From assembly GCF_001730365.1 (NCBI RefSeq), contig NZ_MIKB01000014.1, positions 297,241 to 361,240 on the forward strand: DNA of 64,000 bases. The letters are read 5' to 3'. The notes beneath the pieces were generated by a model that was not told the DNA's origin, made no database searches, and saw nothing but the letters and a program-made list of their open reading frames with translations. The position numbers and the translations under genes were made by a program. Source of the stretch: Enterococcus quebecensis (GTDB taxonomy: Bacteria; Bacillota; Bacilli; Lactobacillales; Enterococcaceae). This document shows positions 1 to 8,350 of this stretch, piece after piece; the stretch's first letter is position 1; every line of letters starts with the position of its first letter.

Positions 1-453
1 CAAAACGATGTGTTAACTGAAGAAGATCGTCAGTTGTTAGCTGCAACAGAAGGTTTAAAACGTGTGATTTTACTGAATAAAATGGATCTACCATCCCAAC
101 TTGATCAAACAGAACTAAAAAAACTTGTAAAAGATGAAGAGATCTTACCTGTATCTGTGTTATCCAATACAGGCATGGAACAATTAGAATTAAAAATCGC
201 TGATCTGTTTTTCGGCGGACAAACAGGAGAAAAAGATGCAACCTATGTATCCAATACCCGCCATATCGCATTACTTGATCAGGCAGCTATAGCGCTAGAT
301 GAAGTGATTCGTGGAATTGAAGCAGGAATGCCTGTGGACTTAGTTCAAATGGATATGACCCGCTGCTGGGACTTTTTAGGTGAAATCGTCGGTGACAGTG
401 TTCAAGATGAACTGATCACCCAATTATTCAGTCAATTTTGTTTAGGAAAATAG
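1..453 (+). CDS. mnmE: MnmE (TrmE) tRNA-modification GTPase, 3' part only
   Basis: This is the C-terminal part of MnmE; the reading frame is open to the left edge, so the start lies outside the window. With MnmG it installs the carboxymethylaminomethyl group on U34 of tRNAs that read two-fold degenerate codons. The visible portion has the end of the inserted G domain with the NKMD base-recognition motif, the helical domain, and the conserved C-terminal C-x-G-K tail (here CLGK) whose cysteine is a hallmark of the family. It ends 13 bp before mnmG, as in most Firmicutes, so the two are cotranscribed. Confidence 0.97.
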   Translation, partial: QNDVLTEEDRQLLAATEGLKRVILLNKMDLPSQLDQTELKKLVKDEEILPVSVLSNTGMEQLELKIADLFFGGQTGEKDATYVSNTRHIALLDQAAIALDEVIRGIEAGMPVDLVQMDMTRCWDFLGEIVGDSVQDELITQLFSQFCLGK

Positions 454-466
454 AGAGGAAGAGTCG

Positions 467-2374
467 ATGAATCAATTTAAAGCAGAATCTTATGACGTAA
501 TCGTAGTTGGAGCAGGACACGCAGGGTCAGAAGCCGCCTTAGCATCCGCTCGCATGGGCAGTAAAACACTGCTTTTAACAATCAATTTAGATATGGTGGC
601 ATTTATGCCATGTAATCCATCTGTGGGAGGACCTGCTAAAGGAGTCGTTGTCAGAGAAATCGATGCCTTAGGCGGAGAAATGGGGCACAATATAGACAAA
701 ACATACATCCAAATGCGAATGCTAAACACAGGAAAAGGTCCGGCCGTTCGCGCGTTGCGCGCCCAAGCGGACAAACATGCGTATGCCACTGAAATGAAGC
801 ACACTATCGAACGAACAGATAACTTATCCTTACGCCAAGGAATCGTAGAACGACTAATCGTGGAAGATGGTGTTTGCCAAGGCGTTATAACAACAACAGG
901 CGCACAATACCACAGTAAAGCCGTAATCATTACAGCTGGAACAGCTCTCCGTGGTGAAATCATTATTGGTGAACTAAAATACTCTTCTGGTCCCAATAAT
1001 TCTTTGCCATCAATTGGTTTAGCAGATCATTTGAAAGAATTAGGATTAGAAATGGATCGCTTTAAAACAGGGACACCGCCACGTGTAAAATCTAGCACGA
1101 TCGACTATTCTGTTACAGAAGAACAACCAGGTGATAAAGAACCCAATCACTTTAGTTTCAGCACACCAGATGATGCATATAATTTAGATCAACGCTCTTG
1201 CTGGTTAACGTATACAAATGAAGGTACACATGAAATCATTCAAGATAATTTACATCGTGCACCAATGTTTACTGGAATCGTTGAAGGCGTAGGCGCTCGT
1301 TACTGTCCATCAATCGAAGACAAGATCGTCCGTTTTTCTGACAAACCCCGTCATCAATTATTTTTAGAGCCAGAGGGATTAAACACAGAAGAAGTTTACG
1401 TTCAAGGTCTGTCTACTTCATTACCAGAAGACGTACAAACAGATATTTTACATTCAATTGCAGGCTTAGAAAAAGCTGAAATGATGCGAACAGGTTATGC
1501 AATTGAGTATGATGTGGTCGTACCTCATCAATTGCGTCCAACACTGGAAACAAAAATCATCGAAAACCTATTTACAGCTGGACAAACCAACGGTACAAGC
1601 GGCTATGAAGAAGCAGCAGGACAAGGTCTGATTGCAGGAATCAATGCAGCGCTAAAAGTTCAAGACAAAGAACCTTTTGTAATGAAACGCAGCGACGGCT
1701 ATATCGGTGTAATGATCGATGATTTGGTTACTAAGGGAACTAATGAGCCTTATCGTTTATTGACATCAAGAGCTGAATATCGTTTAATTTTACGTCATGA
1801 TAATGCAGATTTACGTTTAACAGAAAAAGGTCATGAGATTGGTTTAGTAAAAGAAGAACAATACACAGCCTATCTTGAAAAGAAAAAAGCGGTAGAAGCT
1901 GAAATTGCTCGTTTAAGTTCAATCAGAGTGAAGCCTACAGCGGATGTACAAGCATTCTTAGAGGCGAAAGGTTCTGTTCCGTTGAAAGATGGGGTTTTAG
2001 CCAGTGACTTCTTAAAACGTCCAGAAATGAGCTATCACGAAGTGACTCAATTTATTCAAGCATCAGACGTAGAGTTAGAAGATAAAGTCATTGAACAAGT
2101 GGAAATTCAACTAAAATATGAAGGCTATATCAAAAAAGCGTTGGAAAAAGTCGATAAACTAAAACGAATGGAAGCAAAACGTATTCCAGAAAATATCGAT
2201 TATGAAGCAATCAATGGTTTAGCGACAGAAGCTAAACAAAAATTACAAAAAATCCAACCAGAAACGATTGCCCAAGCAAGTCGAATCAGTGGTGTCAATC
2301 CAGCTGATGTGTCGATTTTGATGGTTTATATTGAACAAGGGAAGATAGCGAAGGTGAAGACAGAAAAGGCTTGA
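467..2374 (+). CDS. mnmG: MnmG (GidA), FAD-dependent tRNA uridine-34 modification enzyme
   Basis: This is the partner of MnmE and makes the cmnm5U34 wobble base using FAD, NADH and methylenetetrahydrofolate. At 635 aa it has the family's usual length. The N-terminal Rossmann motif [10 protein letters not shown] binds FAD; the conserved [11 protein letters not shown] segment follows at about residue 48, and a second dinucleotide-binding segment ([17 protein letters not shown]) lies in the later half. The C-terminal helical domain ends [15 protein letters not shown]. The ATG is preceded by a GAGAGGAAGAG Shine-Dalgarno stretch. The last 50 bp overlap an attachment-like sequence repeated at 9199 and, partly, at 11642, so the final residues probably came with an integrated element. 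Confidence 0.98.
   Translation: MNQFKAESYDVIVVGAGHAGSEAALASARMGSKTLLLTINLDMVAFMPCNPSVGGPAKGVVVREIDALGGEMGHNIDKTYIQMRMLNTGKGPAVRALRAQADKHAYATEMKHTIERTDNLSLRQGIVERLIVEDGVCQGVITTTGAQYHSKAVIITAGTALRGEIIIGELKYSSGPNNSLPSIGLADHLKELGLEMDRFKTGTPPRVKSSTIDYSVTEEQPGDKEPNHFSFSTPDDAYNLDQRSCWLTYTNEGTHEIIQDNLHRAPMFTGIVEGVGARYCPSIEDKIVRFSDKPRHQLFLEPEGLNTEEVYVQGLSTSLPEDVQTDILHSIAGLEKAEMMRTGYAIEYDVVVPHQLRPTLETKIIENLFTAGQTNGTSGYEEAAGQGLIAGINAALKVQDKEPFVMKRSDGYIGVMIDDLVTKGTNEPYRLLTSRAEYRLILRHDNADLRLTEKGHEIGLVKEEQYTAYLEKKKAVEAEIARLSSIRVKPTADVQAFLEAKGSVPLKDGVLASDFLKRPEMSYHEVTQFIQASDVELEDKVIEQVEIQLKYEGYIKKALEKVDKLKRMEAKRIPENIDYEAINGLATEAKQKLQKIQPETIAQASRISGVNPADVSILMVYIEQGKIAKVKTEKA
2325..2346 (+). repeat. Attachment-like core inside the mnmG 3' end (copy A)
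   Basis: These 22 nt recur exactly at 9199-9220, beside an integrase remnant. The last 15 nt of the extended match (2336-2350) recur at 11642-11656. In all three places the reading frame gives a plausible MnmG C-terminus (..QGKIA followed by a short tail and stop). This is the pattern left by a site-specific integrase that targets the end of a gene and restores its coding sequence. Confidence 0.7.
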
Positions 2375-2390
2375 TACTAAGCCTTTTTTT
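2364..2390 (+). terminator. Intrinsic terminator of mnmE-mnmG
   Basis: AAAAGGCTT and AAGCCTTTT form a stem around a six-base loop, followed by a T run. The first arm includes the last sense codons of mnmG. It abuts the parS-like site that starts at 2390. Confidence 0.85.
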
Positions 2391-2405
2391 GTTTCATGTG
2401 AAACA
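2390..2405. promoter_or_regulatory. parS-like ParB-binding site
   Basis: TGTTTCATGTGAAACA differs by one base from the Bacillus parS consensus TGTTNCACGTGAAACA. A second identical 16-mer lies at 12087 and a perfect consensus site at 34062. ParA and ParB genes are in the same window. Confidence 0.75.
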
Positions 2406-2699
2406 TTTAGAACTCATTGAATGCTATATTGAACGGTTGCAATGCAAAAAATCATAAAAGAAAGCATTCTTTTTGCATTTAGATAGTTTAAACCTTGTAA
2501 CAAAGGTGTTTTAGCTTAAAAAGATTTTTTATTTTGACGGCATATGTTTGTGAAATGAATATTCAGAAGTATTTTATACCGTTCATTTTGATTGTTTTTG
2601 TTTTGTTATCCAGATTTTGTAATTAGAAGTTATATTTTATTTGTATATACTTTCCTTTCTGTTGTTATAAGATCAGATTAATCACATTGTCTACCGAGT

Positions 2700-2884
2700 T
2701 CTTAGTGGGAACCGTTCTAAAACTATTAGAAATTGTTTACTGGTCTGTTCTCATTTTCAAAGTATTTTTCCAACACAGGCAACACTTCTTACCATGATTG
2801 CGATTGTTCCCATACATCATAGAGCGCATAAATATCTTGGGGACTAATTTCTTTGATTGGTTGCTTGTTTTCTGTTTGACTCAT
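2700..2884 (-). pseudogene. Broken copy of the 93-aa gene at 5859-6137
   Basis: The first residues, MSQTENKQPIKEIS, and the following PQDIYALYDVWEQSQSW align closely with the intact gene at 5859-6137. A TAA then replaces the glutamine codon after SQSW. The frame continues recognisably (EVLPVLEKYFENENRPV) before decaying. The Shine-Dalgarno sequence and the upstream hairpin are retained. It is one half of the duplicated block described in the findings. Confidence 0.8.
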
Positions 2885-2917
2885 TTTCTTCACTCCTTTA
2901 ATTTTGATACACGAAAA

Positions 2918-2953
2918 AACGGTATCAGTGGTTGTTTCCTCACTAATACCGTT
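2918..2953 (-). promoter_or_regulatory. Hairpin plus U run in the leader of the broken small gene
   Basis: On the minus strand the stem AACGGTATTAGTG / CACTGATACCGTT is followed by a T run, 30-odd bases before the start codon. The same structure precedes the intact paralogue (6168-6207). It looks like a 5' attenuator or stabilising hairpin. Confidence 0.55.
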
Positions 2954-3049
2954 TCAATAACTTTTACATTTTCTAGTTGAAATGATTGTACACTTAAGAA
3001 ACGGTCAAAAAGACTAGAAAAGTTCTTTGAATTTTTGTACAATAAATAC

Positions 3050-3155
3050 AGCTAGCTTTCTGTTAGCTATTGGCAACTTGATTAGTGAGTTTGTACCTTA
3101 CTAGTCAAGGCTTTATCACTTGATTACCAGTCTCGTGATAAAGTGCCTTTTTTAT
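3050..3155 (+). ncRNA. Predicted small RNA, copy 1
   Basis: A promoter TAGAAA (3015-3020), 17 bp, TACAAT (3038-3043) leads into about 105 nt with no start codon. It contains a stem (TTGATTAGTGAG against CTTACTAGTCAA) and ends in a GC-containing hairpin, GGCTTTATCAC against GTGATAAAGTGCC, plus a T run at 3148. A second copy at 6298-6400 keeps the promoter and both stems although the terminator stem sequence differs on both sides. It runs convergently into the end of the immunity gene at 3152-3559. No expression data can be seen here. Confidence 0.6.
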
Positions 3156-3559
3156 TTATTTTGTTGTAAAAATGCCTCCAAAATTCGTTTTACTGGTAAA
3201 CTAGCATTTTTCAATAAATTTTCTGCTTTTTCGATTATTGCCTTGTCTGAAATAATCAAATTTCTATATGGTTCTCCATCAAATGAACGTAATGAATCTA
3301 AAGCATATTCAACTACCTCATCATTTTCATTTAGCAATTCTAATAATACATTGAAGCCATTCATACCTGTTTCCTCATCAATACAATAGGCTAACCTAAT
3401 TTTATACTTCTCTTCCTTATTTTTTAAATTATGAGTTAAACCTTTCCAATCATTTTCTGTAAATTCACTTAATAATTCTCGTACATACAAAAATTCATCA
3501 TCAAAAAAGTAATTGTCTGAACTATCCTCAGATAAAACTTCATCTACTTTTTCATACAT
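3152..3559 (-). CDS. Putative immunity protein of the orphan EndoU-type toxin
   Basis: This 135-aa, acidic, helical, signal-less protein is encoded 15 bp downstream of the EndoU-type toxin tip. Position and size are those of a cytoplasmic antitoxin in polymorphic-toxin cassettes. Repeated leucine-rich helices (FNVLLELLNENDEVVEYAL, then IIEKAENLLKNASLPVKRILEAF) suggest a HEAT-like or Imm30-like fold, but I cannot assign a family with certainty. A clear AGGAGGAAA Shine-Dalgarno precedes the ATG. The gene is intact although its toxin has lost its delivery domain. That fits retention of immunity against siblings that carry the full effector. Confidence 0.7.
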   Translation of the reverse strand: MYEKVDEVLSEDSSDNYFFDDEFLYVRELLSEFTENDWKGLTHNLKNKEEKYKIRLAYCIDEETGMNGFNVLLELLNENDEVVEYALDSLRSFDGEPYRNLIISDKAIIEKAENLLKNASLPVKRILEAFLQQNK

Positions 3560-3573
3560 TATTTTTTCCTCCT

Positions 3574-4055
3574 CTATTTAGTAAATCCTCCTGGAATTGG
3601 TGCATTTACTTTCCCTGTTGGATAACCACTTACAATATTATCTCCTAGCTTAATTACATCTATCTCTACACCGTCAACAATTGCTCTATGCCATGTTGCC
3701 CCGTCTCGTCCTCTAACACTGATTGTAGGAGAGTTCCCAACATCCTTAATACTATCTAAAATTTTAGTATCGCTCCATCCATCTGGAAAAACGGTACTAT
3801 TTTTTATTTTAGAAAGATTTCCATCTGGAAATTGAGTAACAAGTTTGATGTCTTTTGTACCATCAGGATTAATTTTAATAGTTTCAGTTGCAAAGTTTGG
3901 ATGATTATTGTTAATACTTGAAGAATGCCCACCAATTATTTCATTTTTAGTAGGGTTTTTCCTTTGACCCCAAAGGATTTTTTCTTCCATTTCTGGAGTA
4001 ATAATTGAATTAGCCCCACTGGCTTTCTCTGGGCTGAAATATTCTTCTAATTTTA
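3574..4055 (-). pseudogene. Orphan EndoU-type nuclease toxin tip (truncated LXG C-terminus)
   Basis: The open frame matches bacterial EndoU toxin domains. It has IIGGHSS with the likely catalytic histidine, a TVFPDGWSD segment, and a C-terminal VDGVEIDV...SGYPTG stretch. EndoU toxins cleave RNA in the target cell. The frame starts without an LXG domain. Upstream of the first ATG (codon end at 3990) it still reads EYFSPEKASGANSIITPE, whose KASGA equals the pre-toxin junction of the intact LXG protein at 6866-8350. It is cut at about 4056 by the end of an IS110 element. It could be expressed from ATG 3990 as a short cytoplasmic protein but has no visible secretion domain. Confidence 0.75.
4012..4028 (-). 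repeat. 17-nt toxin-swap junction, orphan cassette copy
   Basis: The plus-strand sequence agccccactggctttct is identical to 7247-7263 in the intact LXG gene. It encodes KASGA in frame at the border between delivery region and toxin tip in both loci. Such a shared junction allows toxin tips to be exchanged by homologous recombination. Confidence 0.75.
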
Positions 4056-5180
4056 TGTGTTAGAACATCGGTTCATCAATATTCTAACACATTTTCACTA
4101 GCTTACTGATTTCGGTTTTAATTCTGGTAATTCATAGACGACTTTTTTCTTCATCATCACGTAGATAATTCGAATAAGCTTTCGCATGATACAAATTAAC
4201 GCTTGTATTTTTGTTTTTCCCTCGGATATCTTTTTCTCAAAGTACGCTCGATACACTGGATTTCGCGGTTTTCCCTTGTTTGTGAGATAAATTTGTTGTA
4301 CGGCTAAAAAGTAAAGAGTAGAATAGAGATTTCTGTTCCCTTGTGACTTGTTTTGTACGTCTTTTCCTTTTCCCGCCGACACAAAATGTAAGGGGGCTAC
4401 TCCGGCATAATTCGCTAATTTATGGGAACTAGAAAACCGGTGTATATCGCCGATATGGGCAACTAATGAACAAGCTGTTACGATATTCACACCCGGTATT
4501 GTTTCCAATTGATATCCTAGTTGTCGATACATGCTTGTTTCGAGCTTCTCAATACTTTTAATTTCTCCTAGGATAAAACGAATTTATTGCGCAATACTTC
4601 GAACAAGACAATCTCTTTCCTGTTGATAGTCTAAGGTTGGTTGCTTTTCTTGTTCTACTAAATCAAGAATTTTTATTGCTCGATTCGTTGAACAAGTGTT
4701 ATGACTTGGAACTCGTAAAAATGCGCCTAATTCTTCCTCTGATACCTGTTTTAAATGATTAGCTGATGGAAATTTTTCGTAAAAAGCTAGGGAAGTGGCA
4801 CAGGTTAATTCATGAAAAAAATGTTTATAACTTGGATAGGCAACTTGTAATTGTTCATGAAACTGTCGTGTCAGTCCACCTAAATTTTTGACTAACGCAT
4901 TTCTTCGGTTCACAATGTGGCGCATTGTCCAATAATAATCTTGGGGCGTTGCGTCTGGTAATAGATGGGAACGTCTCATAAGAATAGCACTAATACATTG
5001 TGCGTCCCAACTATCATTTTTCTTAGTACTGGCATAACTCATTCGTTCCATAAAAGAGAGGGAGGGATTGACTTCTTTTACTAGATAGCTTTTATCTAAT
5101 AGAAAAATAGAGAGATTTCTACCGTAGTGGGTTACGTCTTCCAATCCAAAAATTGGGATGAGTTCGCCTTTTTGTTTCAA
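4056..5180 (-). mobile_element. Degenerate IS110-family insertion element
   Basis: The element runs from an inverted repeat, TGTGTTAGAA (4056-4065) and TTCTAACACA (4082-4091), beyond the transposase stop, to about 5180, where the transposase frame is cut. It sits between the orphan EndoU toxin tip and the XRE regulator. The 10-bp dyad is probably a transcription terminator or element-end structure, since IS110 elements lack classical terminal inverted repeats. Confidence 0.7.
4098..5180 (-). pseudogene. IS110-family transposase with internal stop and missing N-terminus
   Basis: Two collinear open frames in the same reading frame, 4584-5180 and 4098-4532, are separated by a TAA after AQ at 4584. 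The first carries the middle of a DEDD-type transposase. The second carries the Transposase_20 region (LETIPGVNIVTACSLVAHIGD...YAGVAPL). The usual first 50 or so residues with the first catalytic aspartate are absent and a stop lies just upstream of the frame. It therefore cannot encode an active enzyme. Confidence 0.85.
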
Positions 5181-5197
5181 TTTGAAAGGTGATAACT

Positions 5198-5623
5198 ATG
5201 TCTAAATTTTCAGAACGCCTTAAACAGCTTCGAACCGAGAAAAAGATGACACAACAGGCTCTCGCTGATTTAGTCGGTGTAAACAGAGTAACTTATACAA
5301 ATTGGGAAAACGGCAAAAGAGAACCTGAACTTGATAAAGTGGTAGAACTTGCGACTGAACTAAATTCCACCGTTGATTATCTTCTAGGGAATTCAGATAT
5401 TAATTATTTGGATATCTCTGAAAACGAACTAAAGAATTTAAGTAAAGAAGAAGCACAAACCTTATCAGACGAAATGAAAAAGAACTTATTTTCTATCTTT
5501 GATATTGGCAAAGATAAATTTAATATGACCGATGAAGAAATGGAAATGATGAAAGTTCTTGTGATAAAAAAATTTATGAAAGATATGGACGAAAAAGAAA
5601 GAAATAACACTTCTAATCCATAA
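5198..5623 (+). CDS. XRE-family transcriptional regulator
   Basis: This 141-aa protein has an N-terminal Cro/CI-type helix-turn-helix (residues about 6-62, with MTQQALADLVGVNRVTYTNWENGKREP) and a charged C-terminal tail. Proteins of this layout are prophage or mobile-element repressors and regulators of adjacent genes. The ATG at 5198 is chosen over an in-frame GTG at 5189 because AAAGG at 5185-5189 is a well-spaced Shine-Dalgarno for it. It is transcribed opposite to all neighbouring toxin genes. Its promoter region is shared with the truncated IS110 end, so the insertion may have replaced its native control region. Its targets cannot be read from sequence. Confidence 0.85.
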   Translation: MSKFSERLKQLRTEKKMTQQALADLVGVNRVTYTNWENGKREPELDKVVELATELNSTVDYLLGNSDINYLDISENELKNLSKEEAQTLSDEMKKNLFSIFDIGKDKFNMTDEEMEMMKVLVIKKFMKDMDEKERNNTSNP

Positions 5624-5684
5624 TACACTCTAATAAAAGTAAATGGTTCACTTCGTCGATTTCATCGCCATTGACTTTCATTCG

Positions 5685-5774
5685 TAGGCATGTACTTTTA
5701 TCAGTGCCCGAGGAACTCACAAAATAGCTATCACTTTGGCTAGTTCCTCGAGCTTTTTTAGCCTAACATGCCTA
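5685..5774 (+). terminator. Intrinsic terminator nested in a longer inverted repeat
   Basis: CGAGGAACT (5709-5717) pairs with AGTTCCTCG (5742-5750) ahead of a T run, ending the XRE transcript. The hairpin is nested inside TAGGCATGT (5685-5693) and ACATGCCTA (5766-5774), a perfect 9-bp outer dyad. Confidence 0.8.
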
Positions 5775-5858
5775 TCGTTTGCTTTAGCACTTAAATCTGT
5801 TCTTCTAAATTCTCCTTTCTTCACCCTCAGAATCTAGCAAAATAGGATTCCAAAACCT

Positions 5859-6137
5859 TTAAACCTTTTTCTTGCTTCGCAATTCTAACAACTGTTTTTC
5901 CATTCTCTCCATAGATTGGTTGAAATCTACGTAAAACAACGTAAATACTTGGGAACAGGCATAGTATTTTCTCGCAATCTGTTGTTTATCTACAGGTCTT
6001 TTTCTGTCACTGAAAAATCTTTCGAGTACGGGTAAAATTTCTTGCCATGATTGAAGCTGTTCCCACATATCATATAGGCTAAAAATATCTTGGTGGCTAA
6101 TTTCTTTGATTGGTTGTTTATTTTCTGTTTGAATCAT
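5859..6137 (-). CDS. Conserved small protein of the toxin-cassette repeat, function unknown
   Basis: This 93-aa soluble protein is Trp-, Gln- and Lys-rich and mainly helical (SLYDMWEQLQSWQEILPVLERFFSD, then a basic coiled-coil end RMEKQLLELRSKKKV). The ATG at 6137 has GAAGGAG 7 bases upstream, so the longer upstream frame is not used. It follows the sRNA and the immunity gene in minus-strand order. A broken paralogue sits at 2700-2884, so it belongs to the duplicated cassette rather than to the chromosome backbone. No family is recognised. A role linked to the cassette is inferred only from co-duplication. Confidence 0.7.
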   Translation of the reverse strand: MIQTENKQPIKEISHQDIFSLYDMWEQLQSWQEILPVLERFFSDRKRPVDKQQIARKYYACSQVFTLFYVDFNQSMERMEKQLLELRSKKKV

Positions 6138-6167
6138 TTTCTTCACTCCTTCAATTTTTGATACACT

Positions 6168-6244
6168 AAAAAACGGTATCAGTGATTGTTTACTCACTAA
6201 TACCGTTCACAATAGTTTATACAATGTAGCTGATTGTACTTCAA
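6168..6244 (-). promoter_or_regulatory. Promoter and 5' hairpin leader of the 93-aa gene
   Basis: On the minus strand TTGAAG (6239-6244), 17 bp, TATAAA (6216-6221) form a good sigma-A promoter. The predicted RNA begins almost directly with a 14-bp stem (6194-6207 against 6172-6185) followed by a run of T, ending 31 bases before the start codon. A terminator-like hairpin at the very 5' end suggests attenuation or RNA stabilisation. Confidence 0.55.
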
Positions 6245-6297
6245 ATAAACATTCAAAAAGACTAGAAAAGTCCTTTGAATTTTTGTACAATAAATAC

Positions 6298-6400
6298 AGC
6301 TAGCTTTTGTTAGCTATTGGCAACTTGATTAGTGATTTCCAGCTTACTATTCAAGGCTTTACTATCCGACTCCAATCAGATAGTAAAGTGCCTTTTTTAT
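6298..6400 (+). ncRNA. Predicted small RNA, copy 2
   Basis: The promoter is TAGAAA (6263-6268), 17 bp, TACAAT (6286-6291), as in copy 1. The RNA of about 100 nt has no start codon and ends in GGCTTTACTATC / GATAGTAAAGTGCC plus a T run. The upper terminator stem is TTTACTATC/GATAGTAAA here and TTTATCAC/GTGATAAA in copy 1: both arms change together. It runs convergently towards the immunity gene at 6409-6858. Confidence 0.6.
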
Positions 6401-6408
6401 TTTATTGA

Positions 6409-6858
6409 TTATTCGGGATTTTGTTCTGTTGTTTTTTTCATGTAATCATGATAGGGGTCTTCTATATTATCTCCTACCTCTTCAATGGTATCTTCTATTT
6501 CTTCAAGTATTTCTGAAGATATATTTGAAGTATCTTTAATAGATTCTTTCATTTTGTTATAAGTCTTTTTCAATCCCAGATTTATTAATAATGATGTAAT
6601 TATGTCCACATCATCATAATTCTCTGTATTCCATAAACCGCATAAAACATCATCTAATTCACTTCTTAGAGGCTCTTTCAAATTTTCGTAAGTATCCCCT
6701 TGTCTCATCATCAATTCATCTAGAATATCAAAAAATTCTTTCTTAGTTAATTTTTCATTTTTAAAGTCCGTAATAGCTTGTTCAAATAATAAATATAGTT
6801 TATCTACAGACACCCATGGCATTTCAGAGTAATCTTCTTTTTTCATGACTTTTTCCAT
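6409..6858 (-). CDS. Putative immunity protein of the Ntox30-type LXG effector
   Basis: This 149-aa, strongly acidic, helical protein has no signal peptide. It is encoded 7 bp after the LXG toxin stop, and its Shine-Dalgarno (GGGAGG) lies in the last toxin codons. The ATG at 6858 fits this spacing. The order effector then cognate immunity gene is standard for polymorphic toxins, and an acidic helical protein fits a tight cytoplasmic inhibitor. I do not recognise a named Imm family. The gene ends just before the convergent sRNA terminator, which may also end this transcript. Confidence 0.75.
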   Translation of the reverse strand: MEKVMKKEDYSEMPWVSVDKLYLLFEQAITDFKNEKLTKKEFFDILDELMMRQGDTYENLKEPLRSELDDVLCGLWNTENYDDVDIITSLLINLGLKKTYNKMKESIKDTSNISSEILEEIEDTIEEVGDNIEDPYHDYMKKTTEQNPE

Positions 6859-6865
6859 TATTTTA

Positions 6866-8350
6866 TTACCTCCCTTGAATTGGAACATGAACTTCATTTA
6901 AATTTTGTTTTTTTGTCCATAATCCATCAACAGTTACTTGTTTATTCCCTATCTTAATTTGAGCAGTCCACCTTGAACCTGATGATGAATTAGGAAATTT
7001 TGCTGCTGCAACAAGGTCTGGTTCATGCCATCTAATAATAGCCTTCTGACCATCAGATAATTGGAATTCATATTTCGCCCCATTTTTCATAGTATCTGTA
7101 GGTTTAAATGTGTTTGGGGTCCCTTCTGGCACCATATTTTGTAAATCTTTTAAACTTATTTCTCCATTGTCTAAAAGATTTTCAACTACTGTCCTAGTTT
7201 GGTCTCTATTTAAAGTTTCTACAGAATGTTTTCCAATCTCTGTTCCAGCCCCACTGGCTTTCTTATTAGTATTTCTACGTTTAGCATTTTGCGTTTTCCC
7301 TACATTAATTACACCTTTGACCATCACACCGATGGTAATCATGCTATTCGCTAACAAGGAAGCTTTTCCAAGCATTTCCGCTTGAGTTAATTTCTTTCCT
7401 GTTACACTATCAATCCCCGTAGCTAATTCTTTTATCAGGGTTGCATTTTGCTCATAGAATAATTCATCTACACCTTTTTGGCGATCGCCTTGAATGAAAC
7501 TTAAGCCGTATTTATCAATCATTCGACTAAGCCATTTATTATAGGCTAAGGTTACATCAATATCTGCGGCTGTGGCGGAAGTCTTTCCTTTTTTCACCCA
7601 CATCCACATTTTACCATACCCTAAATCAATTAATCTGTATTCCCGATCGCCTACATCTGGCTGTTTATCTTCATTGAGATTCTTTTCTTTCAATTGATTA
7701 AACCAGCTACTATCTACACCTGTAGGTAATTGATACGTGCCATCACGATTAACCACTGTATTATTCAGTACCAAGACACCTTGCATGGCAATATGCATAT
7801 CGTTTAAGCTACTGGCAAAAAGACTATTCGTTTGTGAAGAAAACTGATGCAGTTTTTCTACCTTCTTTTGTAATTCTCGGATATCCTCTTCAAACGTATT
7901 GGACATACGATTCAGATTGTTTTGAACATCTAGCAAGGCATCTAAGACTTTCGCAACAGGATTACTTCGTGACAATGCTCTAGCAACAGCTGCAGAAGCA
8001 TCAACGGAAGCTTTCATTGCTTTTTTTGTGGCAATTTGTTGGTTCAATTTGTCTTCATCTAGCATTCCTTCACTTGATATGTTCTGATCAGCATTCGTAT
8101 ATGTTTGTAATTCTTGCTCAATACGATCCATCGCTGATGTTACTTTGCTGATCGTTGGTAAAACTAAATCACTAAAGAGACCTTTTCCTGCGGTATAAGC
8201 AGCACCAGAAAGCGTTTTGCCATCTACTGCAGCAACCACTTTTTGACTGCCTGCTTTTAGTTGTTGAGAAGCCTCTTTCCCACTTTGGAGATTCTTTTTT
8301 AATGCACTGATTAATTGTGCTGAGTCTGAGCTAGAATAAATTAATCCCAA
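6866..8350 (-). CDS. LXG-domain polymorphic toxin with Ntox30-like C-terminus
   Basis: This 494-aa type VIIb secretion effector has an N-terminal LXG region (about residues 1-205, starting GLIYSSSDSAQLISALKKNL) that is helical and drives export through the Esx/T7SSb machine. It is followed by a linker, a small Gly/Ala/Met-rich segment, the KASGA junction (about residue 363) and a toxin tip. The tip reads MVPEGTPNTFKP ... RWHEPDLVAAAKFP ... WTAQIKIG ... HVPI, which resembles Ntox30. The start is TTG at 8350, supported by GAGGTG seven bases upstream; it overlaps the preceding gene by 10 bp. No EssC-type secretion genes are in this window, so export must rely on genes elsewhere. The toxin activity is not known to me. 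Confidence 0.9.
   Translation of the reverse strand: MGLIYSSSDSAQLISALKKNLQSGKEASQQLKAGSQKVVAAVDGKTLSGAAYTAGKGLFSDLVLPTISKVTSAMDRIEQELQTYTNADQNISSEGMLDEDKLNQQIATKKAMKASVDASAAVARALSRSNPVAKVLDALLDVQNNLNRMSNTFEEDIRELQKKVEKLHQFSSQTNSLFASSLNDMHIAMQGVLVLNNTVVNRDGTYQLPTGVDSSWFNQLKEKNLNEDKQPDVGDREYRLIDLGYGKMWMWVKKGKTSATAADIDVTLAYNKWLSRMIDKYGLSFIQGDRQKGVDELFYEQNATLIKELATGIDSVTGKKLTQAEMLGKASLLANSMITIGVMVKGVINVGKTQNAKRRNTNKKASGAGTEIGKHSVETLNRDQTRTVVENLLDNGEISLKDLQNMVPEGTPNTFKPTDTMKNGAKYEFQLSDGQKAIIRWHEPDLVAAAKFPNSSSGSRWTAQIKIGNKQVTVDGLWTKKQNLNEVHVPIQGR
7247..7263 (-). repeat. 17-nt toxin-swap junction, intact LXG copy
   Basis: It is identical to 4012-4028 and encodes the KASGA border between delivery region and toxin tip. 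The match stops at both ends (flanking bases differ), so only the junction is shared upstream. The next homology is the block downstream of the immunity genes. Confidence 0.75.

Noticed and set aside
490..996. 168-codon minus-strand frame inside mnmG
   Set aside because: Shadow of mnmG: no ribosome site, low-complexity Ser/Pro/Ile composition, and the plus-strand gene is unmistakable.
2798..2980. 60-codon plus-strand frame over the small-gene remnant
   Set aside because: It is antisense to the 2700-2884 pseudogene and its leader hairpin, with no ribosome site.
3015..3160. Fst/RNAII-type toxin-antitoxin par locus
   Set aside because: Convergent elements and hairpins suggested it, but no start codon exists on either strand for an Fst-like peptide, so only a small RNA is claimed.
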